Below, in pieces: positions 32,417-42,947 of a stretch of 64,000 bases of DNA. Position numbers and translations under genes: made by a program. Under the pieces are notes generated by a model, which did no database searches, had not been told where the DNA came from, and saw nothing but the letters and a program-made list of their open reading frames with translations. This stretch comes from Curvularia sp. ZM96 (lineage: Eukaryota > Ascomycota > Dothideomycetes > Pleosporales > Pleosporaceae). Position 1 is the stretch's first letter. Every line of letters begins with the position of its first letter. The stretch spans positions 1,550,001 to 1,614,000 of the forward strand of contig JAJGBQ010000001.1 of NCBI GenBank assembly GCA_022457065.1, read 5' to 3'.

Positions 32417-34677
32417 TCACCTAGAGTAAGGTTTGTTCATGAGGGCGATCTCGCGCGCCACAGTCGCCCACTCGAGTTCGCGGCGAAGAGGTTCGTTGCG
32501 TCGCTGACGCTGGTACTCTTCCCACTTGAGTAGTTCGTACGTAAATCGAAGGTGAGGTTGTATTATAACATTAAGTCGTCGGGCCCGGACAAAGCAACTG
32601 AGACATGTGAGTTGAATCCCCAAGAGAGAGTACAGGGCACAACTTACTAGGCACGAGGAAAGGAAAGGCCAAGCTCCTTCATGACTTCGGCGATGCAGAT
32701 GGTCGCAGAGCGCGAAACACCAACGCGGCAGTGCACAAGTGTAGCGCCACCTTCGGCCCTTCCAGCTTCTAAGGCCTTGTTAGTGACTGCACTATACCAA
32801 TATAGGGATCAGGATACGCACCAATGAATTTCAAGCAACGCTCAAACTCGCCCCAAAGAGGATCGACACCGTTGTCTTGGACCCGGTCAATCATGAGAAA
32901 GTTCTCGCTAGGCCAGTTGAGCTGGGCCTGAGTGCCCTCGGGCCAGGAAAGAGCTTCGCCAACGCTCAACACGCGGGTGATGCCGAGTTCACGCAGAAGC
33001 TCTGGATTGTTGGCGTGACCAAGATTGCCGAGGTACATGTAAGGCAAGATGCGGCTGGGCAGACTTCCGTCAAGCTTGGAAAGCCACTGCGGCTCAGTGA
33101 GAGTGAGAATGCTCTGGTTGAAGCGGGGAGACTCCTGGAGAATCCGAGGTTGTATGGCTGTCAGAAGGGCTACATCAGACGGGTAGGCGAAAAAGTTTCG
33201 GCCTTTTTCGCGATGCAGCTTGATCCAAGCGTCGTGGACAGTGAGACCTTCGGCATACATAAAGTATGTGAGCGCCAGGAGGGTTGTCTCGGTGTAGCCG
33301 TCAGTGCAATGAATGAGAAACTTGCGGGGAGTTGCAGAGTCAACCATCTCGATCGCTTCATCCTCGTCCTCTCTCCGTCGCTTCGATCGCCGCACTTCGC
33401 CTGGGTTGGCCAGTTCGTACATCCACTTGCACATGGCCATGAGACCGTCGACTTCTCCATGTGCCCAGGTGGGAGGCATGATACTGCCCGAGGAGGGGAA
33501 CTCCATGTGCAGGGCCGACTTGCGATGAACTCTTTCGAGCCCCATGCGGAGAGCTCTTAGTGAGCGTGGTTCGGGCACATGGGCAAGATCGGTTGCTTCA
33601 ATGAGCATGTCGTAGGCATCTGGTCCCGGGCACTCCGGGTGCAGTGTCTGATCTGGTGTTGGGCCTAGGAACACGTTGTTGCTGATTTCCGATGCCTTTG
33701 ACATTTCGCTCATCTCGTATCGCTCCCAATAAACTGATTGCGAGTGTTAGCTACTGCATGAGTTGGTTATCATTCCAAGCCTTACAGAAATCGACCACCT
33801 GGCCTGTCATCTCTCCAGCAGAATTGATAGCAACCAAGCTGGGGTGGTTCGCTTGCACGCAACTAAAAGGATCTGAACTGGTCAGTCATACATTTCGATG
33901 ACGGGTGGGCGTTGCGTATTCACCTTGAAGCACGAACGTATTAAACAAACATGGTGCAAGCCCATTTCTCGCTTCATGCTGCCTCTGGGCCTTTGAGATT
34001 TTCTGAGCCAGTGCGATTGTGTCTTCTGGCGCGGTCCGGTGGTCGCCATAAACGACAATGTCCGACACCATTGCCATTTTGCAGGTCTGGATCTGGAAGT
34101 TGCGCACAGAGAAGCCTTCCCTGGGGTCGCATTCGAGAAACTGGGGATTGTCTGAAGTCACGGATTCGAGTATCTCGTCGGGTGCGATGGCGCCCTTGAG
34201 CTTGGAAAAGGACAGGTTGCCGCCCGTCTTGACAATGGTGATGCCGCGGATACAGGAGGGTACCTTGCGGCCGCTCCTGCGGCGCGATGAGAAAAAAGCA
34301 AGCTGGATCTGGTTGTCGGCATGCAGGCCGTGCATCCATGGAAACACCTGCTCCGGGTTGGGAAGAGGCTGTGTTGCAATGTGCTCTAGCGCGTCGGCCA
34401 GGCAATCCGCGGTAATGGAGTAGAGTGGGGGGTCGTCCGAGTGTTTTGAGCAGTGTGCATGAGGCGGGTAGGTGATGGAGGATGTCTCGATGACGCTGTC
34501 CTGGCGCGGAGGCGAGGCTGGGGGCGTTGCGGGCAGGCCGCCATGGGGGCAGAGGGGGATGTGCTTGTTAGGAACGGGAGCAGGGGTGCCACGAGACGAA
34601 GTGTTGAGGGCCAGGTGCGGTGGAGGCGTAGAAGAAGGGCGTGGCATTGAATGATAGCTGGCGACTGCAGCGGCCAT
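32417..34677 (-). CDS. PPS1: Pps1-like dual-specificity protein phosphatase
   Basis: Predicted 684-aa protein phosphatase. Five exons: 34677-33924, 33872-33786, 33733-32822, 32768-32648 and 32597-32417. The active-site P-loop HCRVGVSRS is at about 597-605 (Cys598, Arg604), preceded by the DSP core (SRILPYMYLGNLGHANNPELLRELGITRVLSVGE). A first, inactive-looking phosphatase-like half carries FLIHCTDGYTETTLLAL at about residues 418-434: HC is kept but the P-loop Arg is replaced by Thr. This degenerate plus active layout fits Pps1, implicated in yeast S-phase control. The Ser/Pro-rich N-terminus is disordered. Splicing at the end restores the C-terminal helix ending NKPYSR. Confidence 0.88.
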
Positions 34678-36225
34678 GTTGACGGATTGGGGTGGAGAAG
34701 AGGGAGGCAGTGGGCGTGTGGAAGGCGAGGAGACGGTTTAGTGGGAGGAGCAGAATAACAATGGCAACAGCGGTGATGGCACTGGCACTGGCAAGGACTC
34801 TTTCCCAATCGAGAGAGAACCCAAGAAGCGGGGGCAGGTGCAAGGGCGCGTATCACGGCAGGGTGGAGTGACAGCGAATCTTCTGTCGCGCAATTGATGA
34901 GTATGCGGTACGGATGCATCGACGAGCGTTTGTTTTTTGGGACCTACTGGGTTGAGGGTTTGACCAGAATGGCGCGCCCGCTGGCTGGCTGCTGAGTTGA
35001 TCAACAGCCGGGGGACGTGGACGTGGATTACAGCGTGGCGGTGGACATGATACGAGATCTGGCTGGGATGTGCAACGACGAGTCAAGCCGCGGAATGGAG
35101 AGAGCACAAGATGGCAGCAGAGTGAAGGAGAGATGAGGGAAAGCAGACGTTAGGGAGGGGGGAGTTGATGGGTGGACATGCAGTGCGGTGCTGCACCAGG
35201 ACGATATGGGTGGGCGTGTGTCTAGTGGTTCCCCGCTATCTGACTCTCCCCACCCCTACGCCTCGCACCCCAGCACTTTGGAAAAGGCGCCGTTTTGCTT
35301 CAGCTAGGCCTGGCGCTACGCTGCAAGCCACCTGCAGCGCTTGTCTGGATAGAGGCCTGCGCATTGGGCCGGCGGACCCGATTAGAGCAGGGCGGCGTAG
35401 GGCATGCACAGTGTGCATCGACGACTGGCGCTGGGACGAGCAGCCCTGCCGTCGCCGGGAGCCGTGCCGGCCATGTTGGGAACGGCAGTCGCAGGGCAGT
35501 GGCAGACGGCCAGGGATGGACGGAAGGGGCGGCGATACGGTGCGTGTGGTAATACTGCGTACGTATGTATGTACTGGAATGGGTCGCCGTGGGTCCCATA
35601 GCCAAGGCGTGGCCGGCAGCGTGGAATCGGGCTGGCAGCCCAGCGCAGCCCGTGCAGCCAGTGGCAGGGGCCCGCCAGCAGCCCACCACGCCCGCCCCAC
35701 CACCGCGCAGCTCAGCAATCGCCACTGGCACGCCGGCCAGACGCTCTCGTCGATCAACCCCGCGTCTCCATGCTGCCAATGCCATGCGCACAGCCCTTAT
35801 CGCTCCCTCGAGACTCGACCCGACTCTTTACAGTAGGCGCCCACGCGCCCTCGACAACGGCACCACCCCGCACCGCCACGGCTCTCGGCTGCCCGCCTGC
35901 ACCGCTGCCGGCCAAGCTCCGGCTATCTTTGCTGTCTTGGTGCCTTGATCCCGACTCCGACCCTGCCGTTCCCTAGTCCCCCCTCCGACTCGTCAGCCAA
36001 TGCGTGCTGACGTACTGCCTGATAAACTTCTTCAACGCCGCCCTGGTCACAATCACAAACACTCCCCTTATCGCCCCACGCTCGCCATGTCACGGGCTCC
36101 GTCAAACTTGGTATCTCTTTGATTCATATTTGCTTCGTAACCTCGCTCCCCCAGTTTCAACCTGGCTTTGGCGGCCAGTACCCGTTCACATGCTCACGTG
36201 CCCCCTGCCCACTACTAACTCGCCG
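34678..36225. other. 1.5-kb GC-rich gene-free region
   Basis: Upstream of PPS1 and downstream of the polymerase delta subunit gene. Open frames of up to 223 codons occur on both strands, but they overlap each other and are Arg/Pro/Ala-rich, as expected from high GC without coding constraint. Probably a long promoter or leader of PPS1. Confidence 0.5.
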
Positions 36226-36896
36226 TTATGTATCCAGCTCGACTTTGGCATTCAGCATCTCGTCCACAATGGACCGTTGCACACTGATCTTGTCCCGCTC
36301 TTTCGCATCTTGCGCCTTCAGCAGCACTGCCAGTACCTCGACCGGCGGCTCAAGCCCAAGCCGCTGCGCACGCTTCCACCGCTTCAACCGAGCAATTCCA
36401 GTGCATGGCTGTGGTGCGCGACATGTCAGCATCGTCGTGGATGGAGTAGCTGCGAGCCGCAGCCTGCTGATTGGGGGAAACTTACGCCATAGTGCGCGCT
36501 CATGTCGAACTCTCGGAGGATTTTGTCTTCAAGACTCAGTCCTTCCTGGTGCACCCTCGGTGCCCTTCTTTGCTTCTCTTTTGCTGCCCAGTACCTTTGA
36601 ATAGCTGCGTCGGATATCCGCCGCGCCTGCTCTTCCTCAGGGCTACCCTCCACTTGTTGCGCCTGAATCTCCTGCTCCGTTTGCTCAATGATCGCCGCCT
36701 CAGTCGTCGTCGGCTCGGCAACAGTCAGATCCAGAATCTCTGGTGTCGCATCCTTCAGCTTCTTCTCGAGATTGCTCTTCTTGGCCGCTTGCGCCTTGAC
36801 CCCCGACTTTGTGACCTTGTTCGACGTTCCATGGAAAGCGAGCGTCGACTGGTGCGATCTGGTCGCCGAGCGTGTATTTCTGCTTTTGGGCGGCAT
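36226..36896 (-). CDS. POLD4: DNA polymerase delta small subunit 4 (Cdm1/p12)
   Basis: Predicted 197-aa subunit of replicative DNA polymerase delta, homologous to human p12 and S. pombe Cdm1. Exons 36896-36486 and 36408-36226 with a 77-bp intron. The family domain spans about 120-170, LEDKILREFDMSAHYG-PCTGIARLKRWKRA then GLEPPVEVLAVLL, and is made only after splicing. The N-terminus has a PIP-like QSTLAFHG at about 16-23 and a SUMO-interaction-like EILDLTVAE around residue 53-61, followed by a Glu/Gln-rich linker. The ATG at 36896 gives MPPKSRNTRS; the frame upstream has only TTG. S. cerevisiae lacks this subunit. It faces DCS1 across a 550-bp divergent promoter. Confidence 0.9.
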
Positions 36897-37446
36897 ATTC
36901 AACTATGTGCGATGAATGTTTCCAGATAGTATGCGGTTCGAAGAGATAGGGCAGTTGTGCGCAACAAAGGGGTGGCTGGTATAGCAGGCAGGGTGATGTG
37001 TAGTGACCTCACTCGCTGACGGACTTGGCGTGCTTAGGACGGGCTCTAATTGGTTGCCGCAGCGATACGCGCCTTCGCGCGAGCACGTGACCTCTGACGT
37101 GAGCCCACCCCACTTGTTCCGATGGCGGAATGCTCTCTACCTACACTGCGAATTATCCCACTTTGCTGTAAGTCCTTGTCCACTTAGTACTGCAACCAAG
37201 CTGTGGTGTTTATAGCTTAAAGTGCTCAAGTGATATATATGCTCTCGACTAGATCACTTCGAGGGAAAAAATAAAACTTTGGTGAACGCTAGTCAACCTA
37301 ACCATACAGTATCTAAACATTTTAGCTGTCGTACTTTATTCGAGCTCTCGCCGCGTGTTCAAGAGCTCAAAGGCTGATCACAATCTCTACCCGCATCAAT
37401 ACATTCCTTGCTGACCAAATAATACACAGGTTGACATTCTACCAAC
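36897..37446. promoter_or_regulatory. Divergent promoter POLD4 / DCS1 with candidate G1/S and bZIP/bHLH motifs
   Basis: Within 37067-37100 sit ACGCGC (37067-37072), an 8-bp palindrome TCGCGCGA (37075-37082), the E-box CACGTG (37084-37089) and a TGACGT half-site (37095-37100). The first two resemble MBF/E2F-type sites expected on replication genes. Motif calls are by eye. Confidence 0.4.
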
Positions 37447-38538
37447 ATGACCTCGACCACACCCCCCGAAGTAGCCGCGCATGTGGAATCCCTCATTCCC
37501 CAATTCCGCCTCACTCGCCTCCTGAACTCGGACCAAGCCGGCCGCCGCATCTCCCTCCTTGGCACCATCAACTCCCAGCCCGCCCTGTTGATCGCCGAGC
37601 GCGCCGCCTTCGACACATCCCCAGACACCCTCTCCACCTTCTCCACCTCTCTCCGCAACATCAAAAACCTTGGCGCCAACGACATCTACGCCTGGTTTCT
37701 AGCCAATTCAAACCCTGACCCTACCCAAGCCAATCCACCTCCAGACTACAAACTCAATCTCATCTATCCATGCACGGAGAAACATGTTGCAAAATATACC
37801 CAGCAGCGCCTGCGCGTCGTCACGGAAACCCCGCAAATCTACGCTTCCTACGTCCGCCCGTACATGCGCGCGCAGCGGGAGAAAGGCGCTTTGAACTGGG
37901 TCTATAATATCATTGAAGGTCGCACGGAACAGGAAGACGTCATGTACCGCGAGACGGGGTCCGATGGGTTCTTGCTACTTCCCGATCTCAATTGGGATCG
38001 TAAGACAATGGGGGGTTTGCACTTGCTGGGTATAGTGGAGCGCCGCGATGTGTGGAGTGTGAGGGATTTGACCAAGGACATGGTCGGGTGGGTGAGGCAT
38101 ATGAGGGAGAAGATGGTCGAGGCGACGGTGGGGTTGTATCCGGAGATTGAGAGGGACGAGTTGAAATGCTATGTGCATTGTGAGTTCTTTTTTTTCTCTC
38201 TCTCGTTCTTTTTCGTTTAAAGACCTGTCATCCGAGTGGACGGAGGGGAAGAAGAGACTATGACTAACGTCATTCTAGATCAACCGACTTACTACCACTT
38301 TCACATCCACATAGTCCATGTTTCCCTCGAAGCCGGAAACACACAGGCAACAGGCAAGGCGCTAGGGCTGGAGAATATCATCTCTCAGCTTGAGACTATG
38401 GCGCCATCTTCATCGGAATCGACACCCGGTATGCAAGATGTCAGCCTGACGTATCATCTCGGCGAACGCAGCGACTTGTGGCAAAAAGTCTATCTACCGC
38501 TAAAGGAAGGGCGGGATGTTAATGTAGATGACTTTTAA
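37447..38538 (+). CDS. DCS1: Scavenger mRNA-decapping enzyme DcpS
   Basis: Predicted 330-aa HIT-superfamily pyrophosphatase that hydrolyses the m7G cap left after 3'-5' mRNA decay. Exons 37447-38179 and 38279-38538 with a 99-bp intron whose 5' part is T-rich. The N-terminal swapped dimer domain ends near residue 140. The catalytic domain has LLPDLNWD and the GLHLLGIVERRDVWSVRDL strand-helix. The histidine triad HFHIHIVH lies at about 251-258, right after the splice junction (CYVH-YQPTYYHFH). The third His of the triad is present, so the enzyme should be active. Length is the family norm. It converges with the receptor gene, 118 bp apart. Confidence 0.95.
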
Positions 38539-38656
38539 AGAATTCAAGAAATCAAGAAGAGCAACGACAACAAGACAAAAACACATTAGATGCATTAGAA
38601 ATTTTAGATCAAGTCTATATATGTATATGCCATGTGCTATGTGTATGCAAGGAAAT

Positions 38657-40775
38657 TCATGAGATGCTATTCCCGTCTATCCTTTGTGTCCCTCCACCAT
38701 CCCCTTGTCCATCATGTCCCTGGCTATGACTCTTTTCAAACGCCTCCATCTCTGTCCTTTGTCCTCCTCCAAAAGCATCGTCGTCATCGTCATCGTCATC
38801 GTCGTTGTCATAGTCAAGGTCTCGCCTTGCCTCTGCCTCTCGGCCACAGCAGCTAGTCTCGCTCAATGAGCCCCTCCTTGAAGTAATCGTCTGCGATCTC
38901 ATCGCTTGTTCCCGCAGCATCTTGTATCTCTCCTCGCGCTCCCACTCTAGCCGCTCCCTCGCCCAATTCTTCTCCATACGAGAGTACCCGTAGAAACCTG
39001 CACTCCCCACACTCCGTCTGGGCCCATACAGCCCGCCGTCCGACAACGACCGTTGTGTCACCTCTCCCATCGGCATCCCCGCTGGACAAGCACCGGCCGA
39101 TCTTGACCGGCCCCCGCCACGCACTTCGTCCATGGATCGGCGCCACCTGCGCCTTCTCCGCTCGTTCTTTCCGTTCCAGACAAAGAAACTGCCAAGGAGC
39201 GTACCGTCGCTTTTTGGAATGGCTCGCCATGGTCGCTCACGCAGAGCAAAGACGAGACAGTCGACTAGGCCCATACTAGCAATGCAAATCGTGTTTGCCA
39301 CTCGCATTGCCCACACAGGACGTTTGGCGTAGTAGTCGTTGTACATCATGCAGTGGTATACAAATGGCAGCAGCCACATGAGTGTATATATAATTGGATA
39401 AATGAACATAAGACGCAGCTGGCGATGGATGCGGGCGCGCTGGCGAGCCATCCGGTTGAAGCCTGGAGAAAGGGGCTCCAGTGGGACCATGGTAGGGGGA
39501 CTCCATACTCTCGATAGGGGAGAGAGCGCTGGGGCGGCACTCAGTGTGTCCGTGTGTGACGATAGTGGAGGACGCAGACTATCCTCAGACTCGAGTCGTC
39601 GCACTGTGTGCCCGCTTGGGATGGAGACTAGCGGTGGCCGGGTCGGCCCGCTGTGCTTGCCATGGAGGCGTCGTGTGCTTCGCGAGAAGGATCGAGTGGT
39701 GGGGCTGGTGGAGGCGGCTCCCGGTGCTCCACAAGGCTCGTTACAGCCAGACGAGACGGGTCTCAGAACAGAAAAAGCGTCTTTGGAAGTTATTGAAGTA
39801 TCCCGTGAATGTCGGTCCAAGAGTTTTTGATGCGTCATGCTGCTCCCCGGTCGTGTTGTAAGTCCTTCGCTGATGAAAGACGTTTGTGTTTGCAATGCTG
39901 AAATGTTAATATTTGTCCCGGCAACGTCGTCCGTCATGGTATGTCCCAGTCTTTGGCTTAATTTGTTGTAACTTCTGAATTCCCATCCGACATAGATGTA
40001 AATCGCAATGGCCAAGGTAATGATGACAAACGCAATGATATATCTTGGAATCCACGACAAGGCCAGCCGGTACCAGAACGGACGGATGGGAAGCAGACAA
40101 AAGGCACCTTGCAAGAGATAGCCTCCTTGCTGGTTGAGGAAAGCTAAACTGGCTGAGATGACGGGAGCGCAGAATGCGCCCACATATACGTAGCGTCTGT
40201 AAGGATACAGACCTTCGGAACGTGTCTGGCCAGAGGGACGAAAGATCTGGAGTGCGGTGTGTATCGCTATCATAAGAACCGCAAAGTCTGGCAGAAACAC
40301 TGTGAGGAAATATTCTCAATGGTTGGGGTGCGTCATCTTACCAGTTGTCTCCGTGCCGAACACTATGAAGAACCCGCTTGACTGACAAAATGGCGACTCA
40401 CTCCTCACCGTCCCGTGAGCAAGCATCACAATTGCTCCGACGAAGAAGCATGTGGCCCGTATCAAATCACCGCAAACCAAAAGCATGAGAAGCCTGCGAC
40501 AGAGAATGAGCACATGAATCACCTAGGCACAATGGCACTGACCAATGGCGAAACTGCTTTTCCATTCGAGAAACCCAGCAAAAGGCGATGAAGGAGGCTA
40601 CCATGCTCAGCGAAGAGCATACCAAAGCAGCTATGGTGACTGTCTGGGTTCGTCGCCTATTGATGGCACTTGGTGTCGTAAATTGAGAGTCATTATTATC
40701 GTTCAAGGGAAATGCCGACGCGGCCGAGGTCAACAAGAGAAAGACGATGGAGCACAGTTGGACACAACCCGGCAT
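38657..40775 (-). CDS. GPR1: Git3/Gpr1-like G-protein-coupled receptor
   Basis: Predicted 675-aa seven-helix receptor of the fungal Git3/Gpr1 (carbon or amino-acid sensing, cAMP pathway) class. Exons 40775-40543, 40493-40342 and 40299-38657; introns 49 and 42 bp. A signal-like start (CSIVFLLLTSAASAFP) precedes a short ectodomain with NxS/T. TM1 to TM5 lie between about 45 and 236. A large third intracellular loop of about 188 residues (about 237-424) is Ser/Thr-rich. TM6 (LMFIYPIIYTLMWLLPF) and TM7 (VANTICIASMGLVDCLVFAL) follow, then an Arg-rich and acidic tail with a run of nine aspartates. The Git3 C-terminal signature IYPIIYTLMWLLPF is clear. Ligand cannot be read from sequence. Confidence 0.88.
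38777..38815 (-). repeat. GAY trinucleotide tract coding poly-Asp
   Basis: Imperfect GAY repeats (read on the minus strand) encode a run of nine Asp with one interrupting Asn just upstream, in the cytosolic tail of the receptor. Confidence 0.8.
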
Positions 40776-41356
40776 GGTGTTGCAGAAGTGAAAGTCGAGG
40801 AGCAGGGGCCGCGCGCTCCTGGTCCGTTGCGTTGCGCGTGTATATCTTGGGTTGTGACCAACTGAACGAAAAAGCAAAAAGAACACGATGATGGTTAACG
40901 TGAAATGGTACCGAGCAAAGCGGCGCTACTATTAGGTAGCCCATAAAGATCGACCGTGCCGATAGCCAAGACACCAACGGACCGTTGTGTGGTCAGCATG
41001 CTTCACTGAGCCACACTCTGCCATGTCGGATTCTAAAAGCCGCTATGTTACTTCCAAAACTTTCCCATGTAGTCATATCTGGGCGGATATTGCAAGGACA
41101 GTGACATGAGGCCAAGCTAAGCTTCTAGGGTACCTGGCTAGGACTCGAACAGTAATCAAACGTCACTCACCCCCTTAATACGGACTCGGTCGAAAGCCAC
41201 GCGGATAACTTGCTTATGGTCCCTGTAGCAGCCCCCACTATCACGATCTCTTGTTATCCAATGCTGTCAACCACCGCTGTCACCGTCAAACAGTGACGTG
41301 TGAGGCTCCCCCGGCATTTGGGCGAGCTTGGCAGCGGCCCTTGTTTCACGGCGACC
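40776..41356. other. Intergenic region
   Basis: Between the receptor start codon and the UCH stop codon. A GACTCGAAC string near 41141 recalls a tRNA T-loop but has no pairing stem. Nothing else seen. Confidence 0.5.
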
Positions 41357-42220
41357 TTAAAATGATTCGGCGAGCGTAATCAGACTGAATCGCAGTTCCC
41401 CTCCGCCGGCCTCAGCTTCGCGCTTGAGGAAGCTGCGCACACCCAGGTCGAGGGCCTTTTCGCTAAGAAGGTCTTCGTCTGGAGCTAGGACACCGCGGTC
41501 GAGGGGGCCTTTACGACGGCCGTCGAGTTCCCACAGATGGTTCTTATCCGACTTGATGAAGCAGACATAATGCAGATCAACGTCGGAATCGGCTTGGGGT
41601 GCGGCCGTATCGCCGCCTGATGCCGCCGTTTGATGCGCGCTCTCGAGGGCCTCGGAGTGGTACAGGAGGTCTGCTCGTTGGATCGGATTTAGTGGTATCG
41701 CTTCATTGACTAGGTTGGCCAGATTGGAGTCGGGTTCTAGATGCTCGGTCAGCAACGCGTGGACAGCTTCCGCGAAATGGGACTAGGGGTACGGACGTAT
41801 GTGAGGGCGTGCTGAGCCGTTGGAGACAGCATGGAGCAGGCCAATCAGCCCACAGGCATTGCCGATGGTCTGCTTGTACCACACAACTTCCTCGTTCGGG
41901 CCATGGCCTTGGTACTCTGGCTTATCCTTGTCTTCTTGGATACGGAACTTCTCATATGTCTGGCTCACAGGGAAGACGAGAAGGAGGGCATGCGCAGGCC
42001 GCGGAACAAAGGCAAGGAGCTCGGGGTCGTCTATGCTGAAGACGTCGTGGAATGCAAGCTTGTCAGACAAGCCAAGCTTGTGAACGAGGGCCGTCATGAC
42101 CTCTGGGTTGTTCTCTGTGGCGCATTAGTCGGCGACTTGTCGTGCAGGCCGGTGTCTCATACCCAGAGGGATGAACCTCTTCCTGTCTTTTGGCACATCT
42201 GGGGATGCTTCGGATGCCAT
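41357..42220 (-). CDS. YUH1: Ubiquitin C-terminal hydrolase (UCH family, Yuh1/UCHL3-like)
   Basis: Predicted 251-aa cysteine protease that trims small adducts from ubiquitin or ubiquitin-like C-termini. Exons 42220-42163, 42114-41797 and 41736-41357. The catalytic residues are Gln101 and Cys107 in KQTIGNACGLIG, His181 in DLHYVCFI and Asp197 in LWELDGRRKGP, all present. The third exon joins ARPHI-QPDSNLANLV across a 60-bp intron (GTCCGT donor, CTGAC branch, CTAG end). That intron is a multiple of three and contains an in-frame TAG, so the unspliced message would end after the Cys but before His and Asp. Length and the N-terminal FIPLENNPEVM fit the short UCHL3-like subclass. Confidence 0.93.
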
Positions 42221-42947
42221 GTTGGTGCTGGGTATGAAGGAAGAATGGTGTTGCGGGGAAGGAGGAGCGAGAGTTGTTCAAGACGTGGGGGAGGGAGGAG
42301 CAGCAAACAACGCCCACGGTTGCGTCACCCATACTCTGTCCAGACGGAGCGAATGACATGCAGGCTGCAGCATGGCTTTGCCCTTGTCGAACGTCTGCTG
42401 CGCTACGGCTTATGCGATGCTATACGAAGCGATGCCAGACCAGGCCATGTCGACGGTGTGCCTAGAGAGCGGAGCTATCCGGCGTATGTACAGCTCGCAG
42501 GGCGCGGCCAGAGGAATCAGTCAAAGCATTGGATAGCGATATTCCTCGACACAATAAATGCACGCCAGACGAGTCCATCCACCTCGAGTATGGACACAGA
42601 CGACAGTCGTGTGGTGGTGGTGGTGTGCCGGCGGACTTGGGGCCTGTGCGAGGCAGAGAGGCAGAGGCACAGGCAGCTTCAGCTCAGCGCCCCGCGATGA
42701 CGGTGGATCATGAATTTGACTCACGTGGACGATGCATCTTCGCGCCTCTCCCTCAATTGCTCCCTTTCTTCGCCAATTCCATACCAGACCACCTCAGCCC
42801 GCACGACTCTGCCAGCGCCCTCTTTCGTCGACACGGCCGGCAACCCCCCGCTACATCTTTGCGACTAGCCCTGCGGCCGACTTCTTTACCCCACTACAAC
42901 CGCTTGCTTTCAACTTTTTCCAGAGAACTTTCCCACGACTACGCACC
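42221..42947. other. Divergent region UCH / ARC1
   Basis: Contains the upstream in-frame ATG at 42732 of the Arc1-like gene (see findings) and antisense frames to the UCH gene that are not coding. Confidence 0.5.

Noticed and set aside
35165..35836. 223-codon frame in GC-rich DNA upstream of PPS1
   Set aside because: Overlaps equally long frames on the other strand; Arg/Cys/Pro-rich with no ordered segment; looks GC-driven.
41101..41170. tRNA-like GTTCGAGTCC string on the minus strand
   Set aside because: Flanks do not pair into a T-stem or acceptor stem; no anticodon arm.
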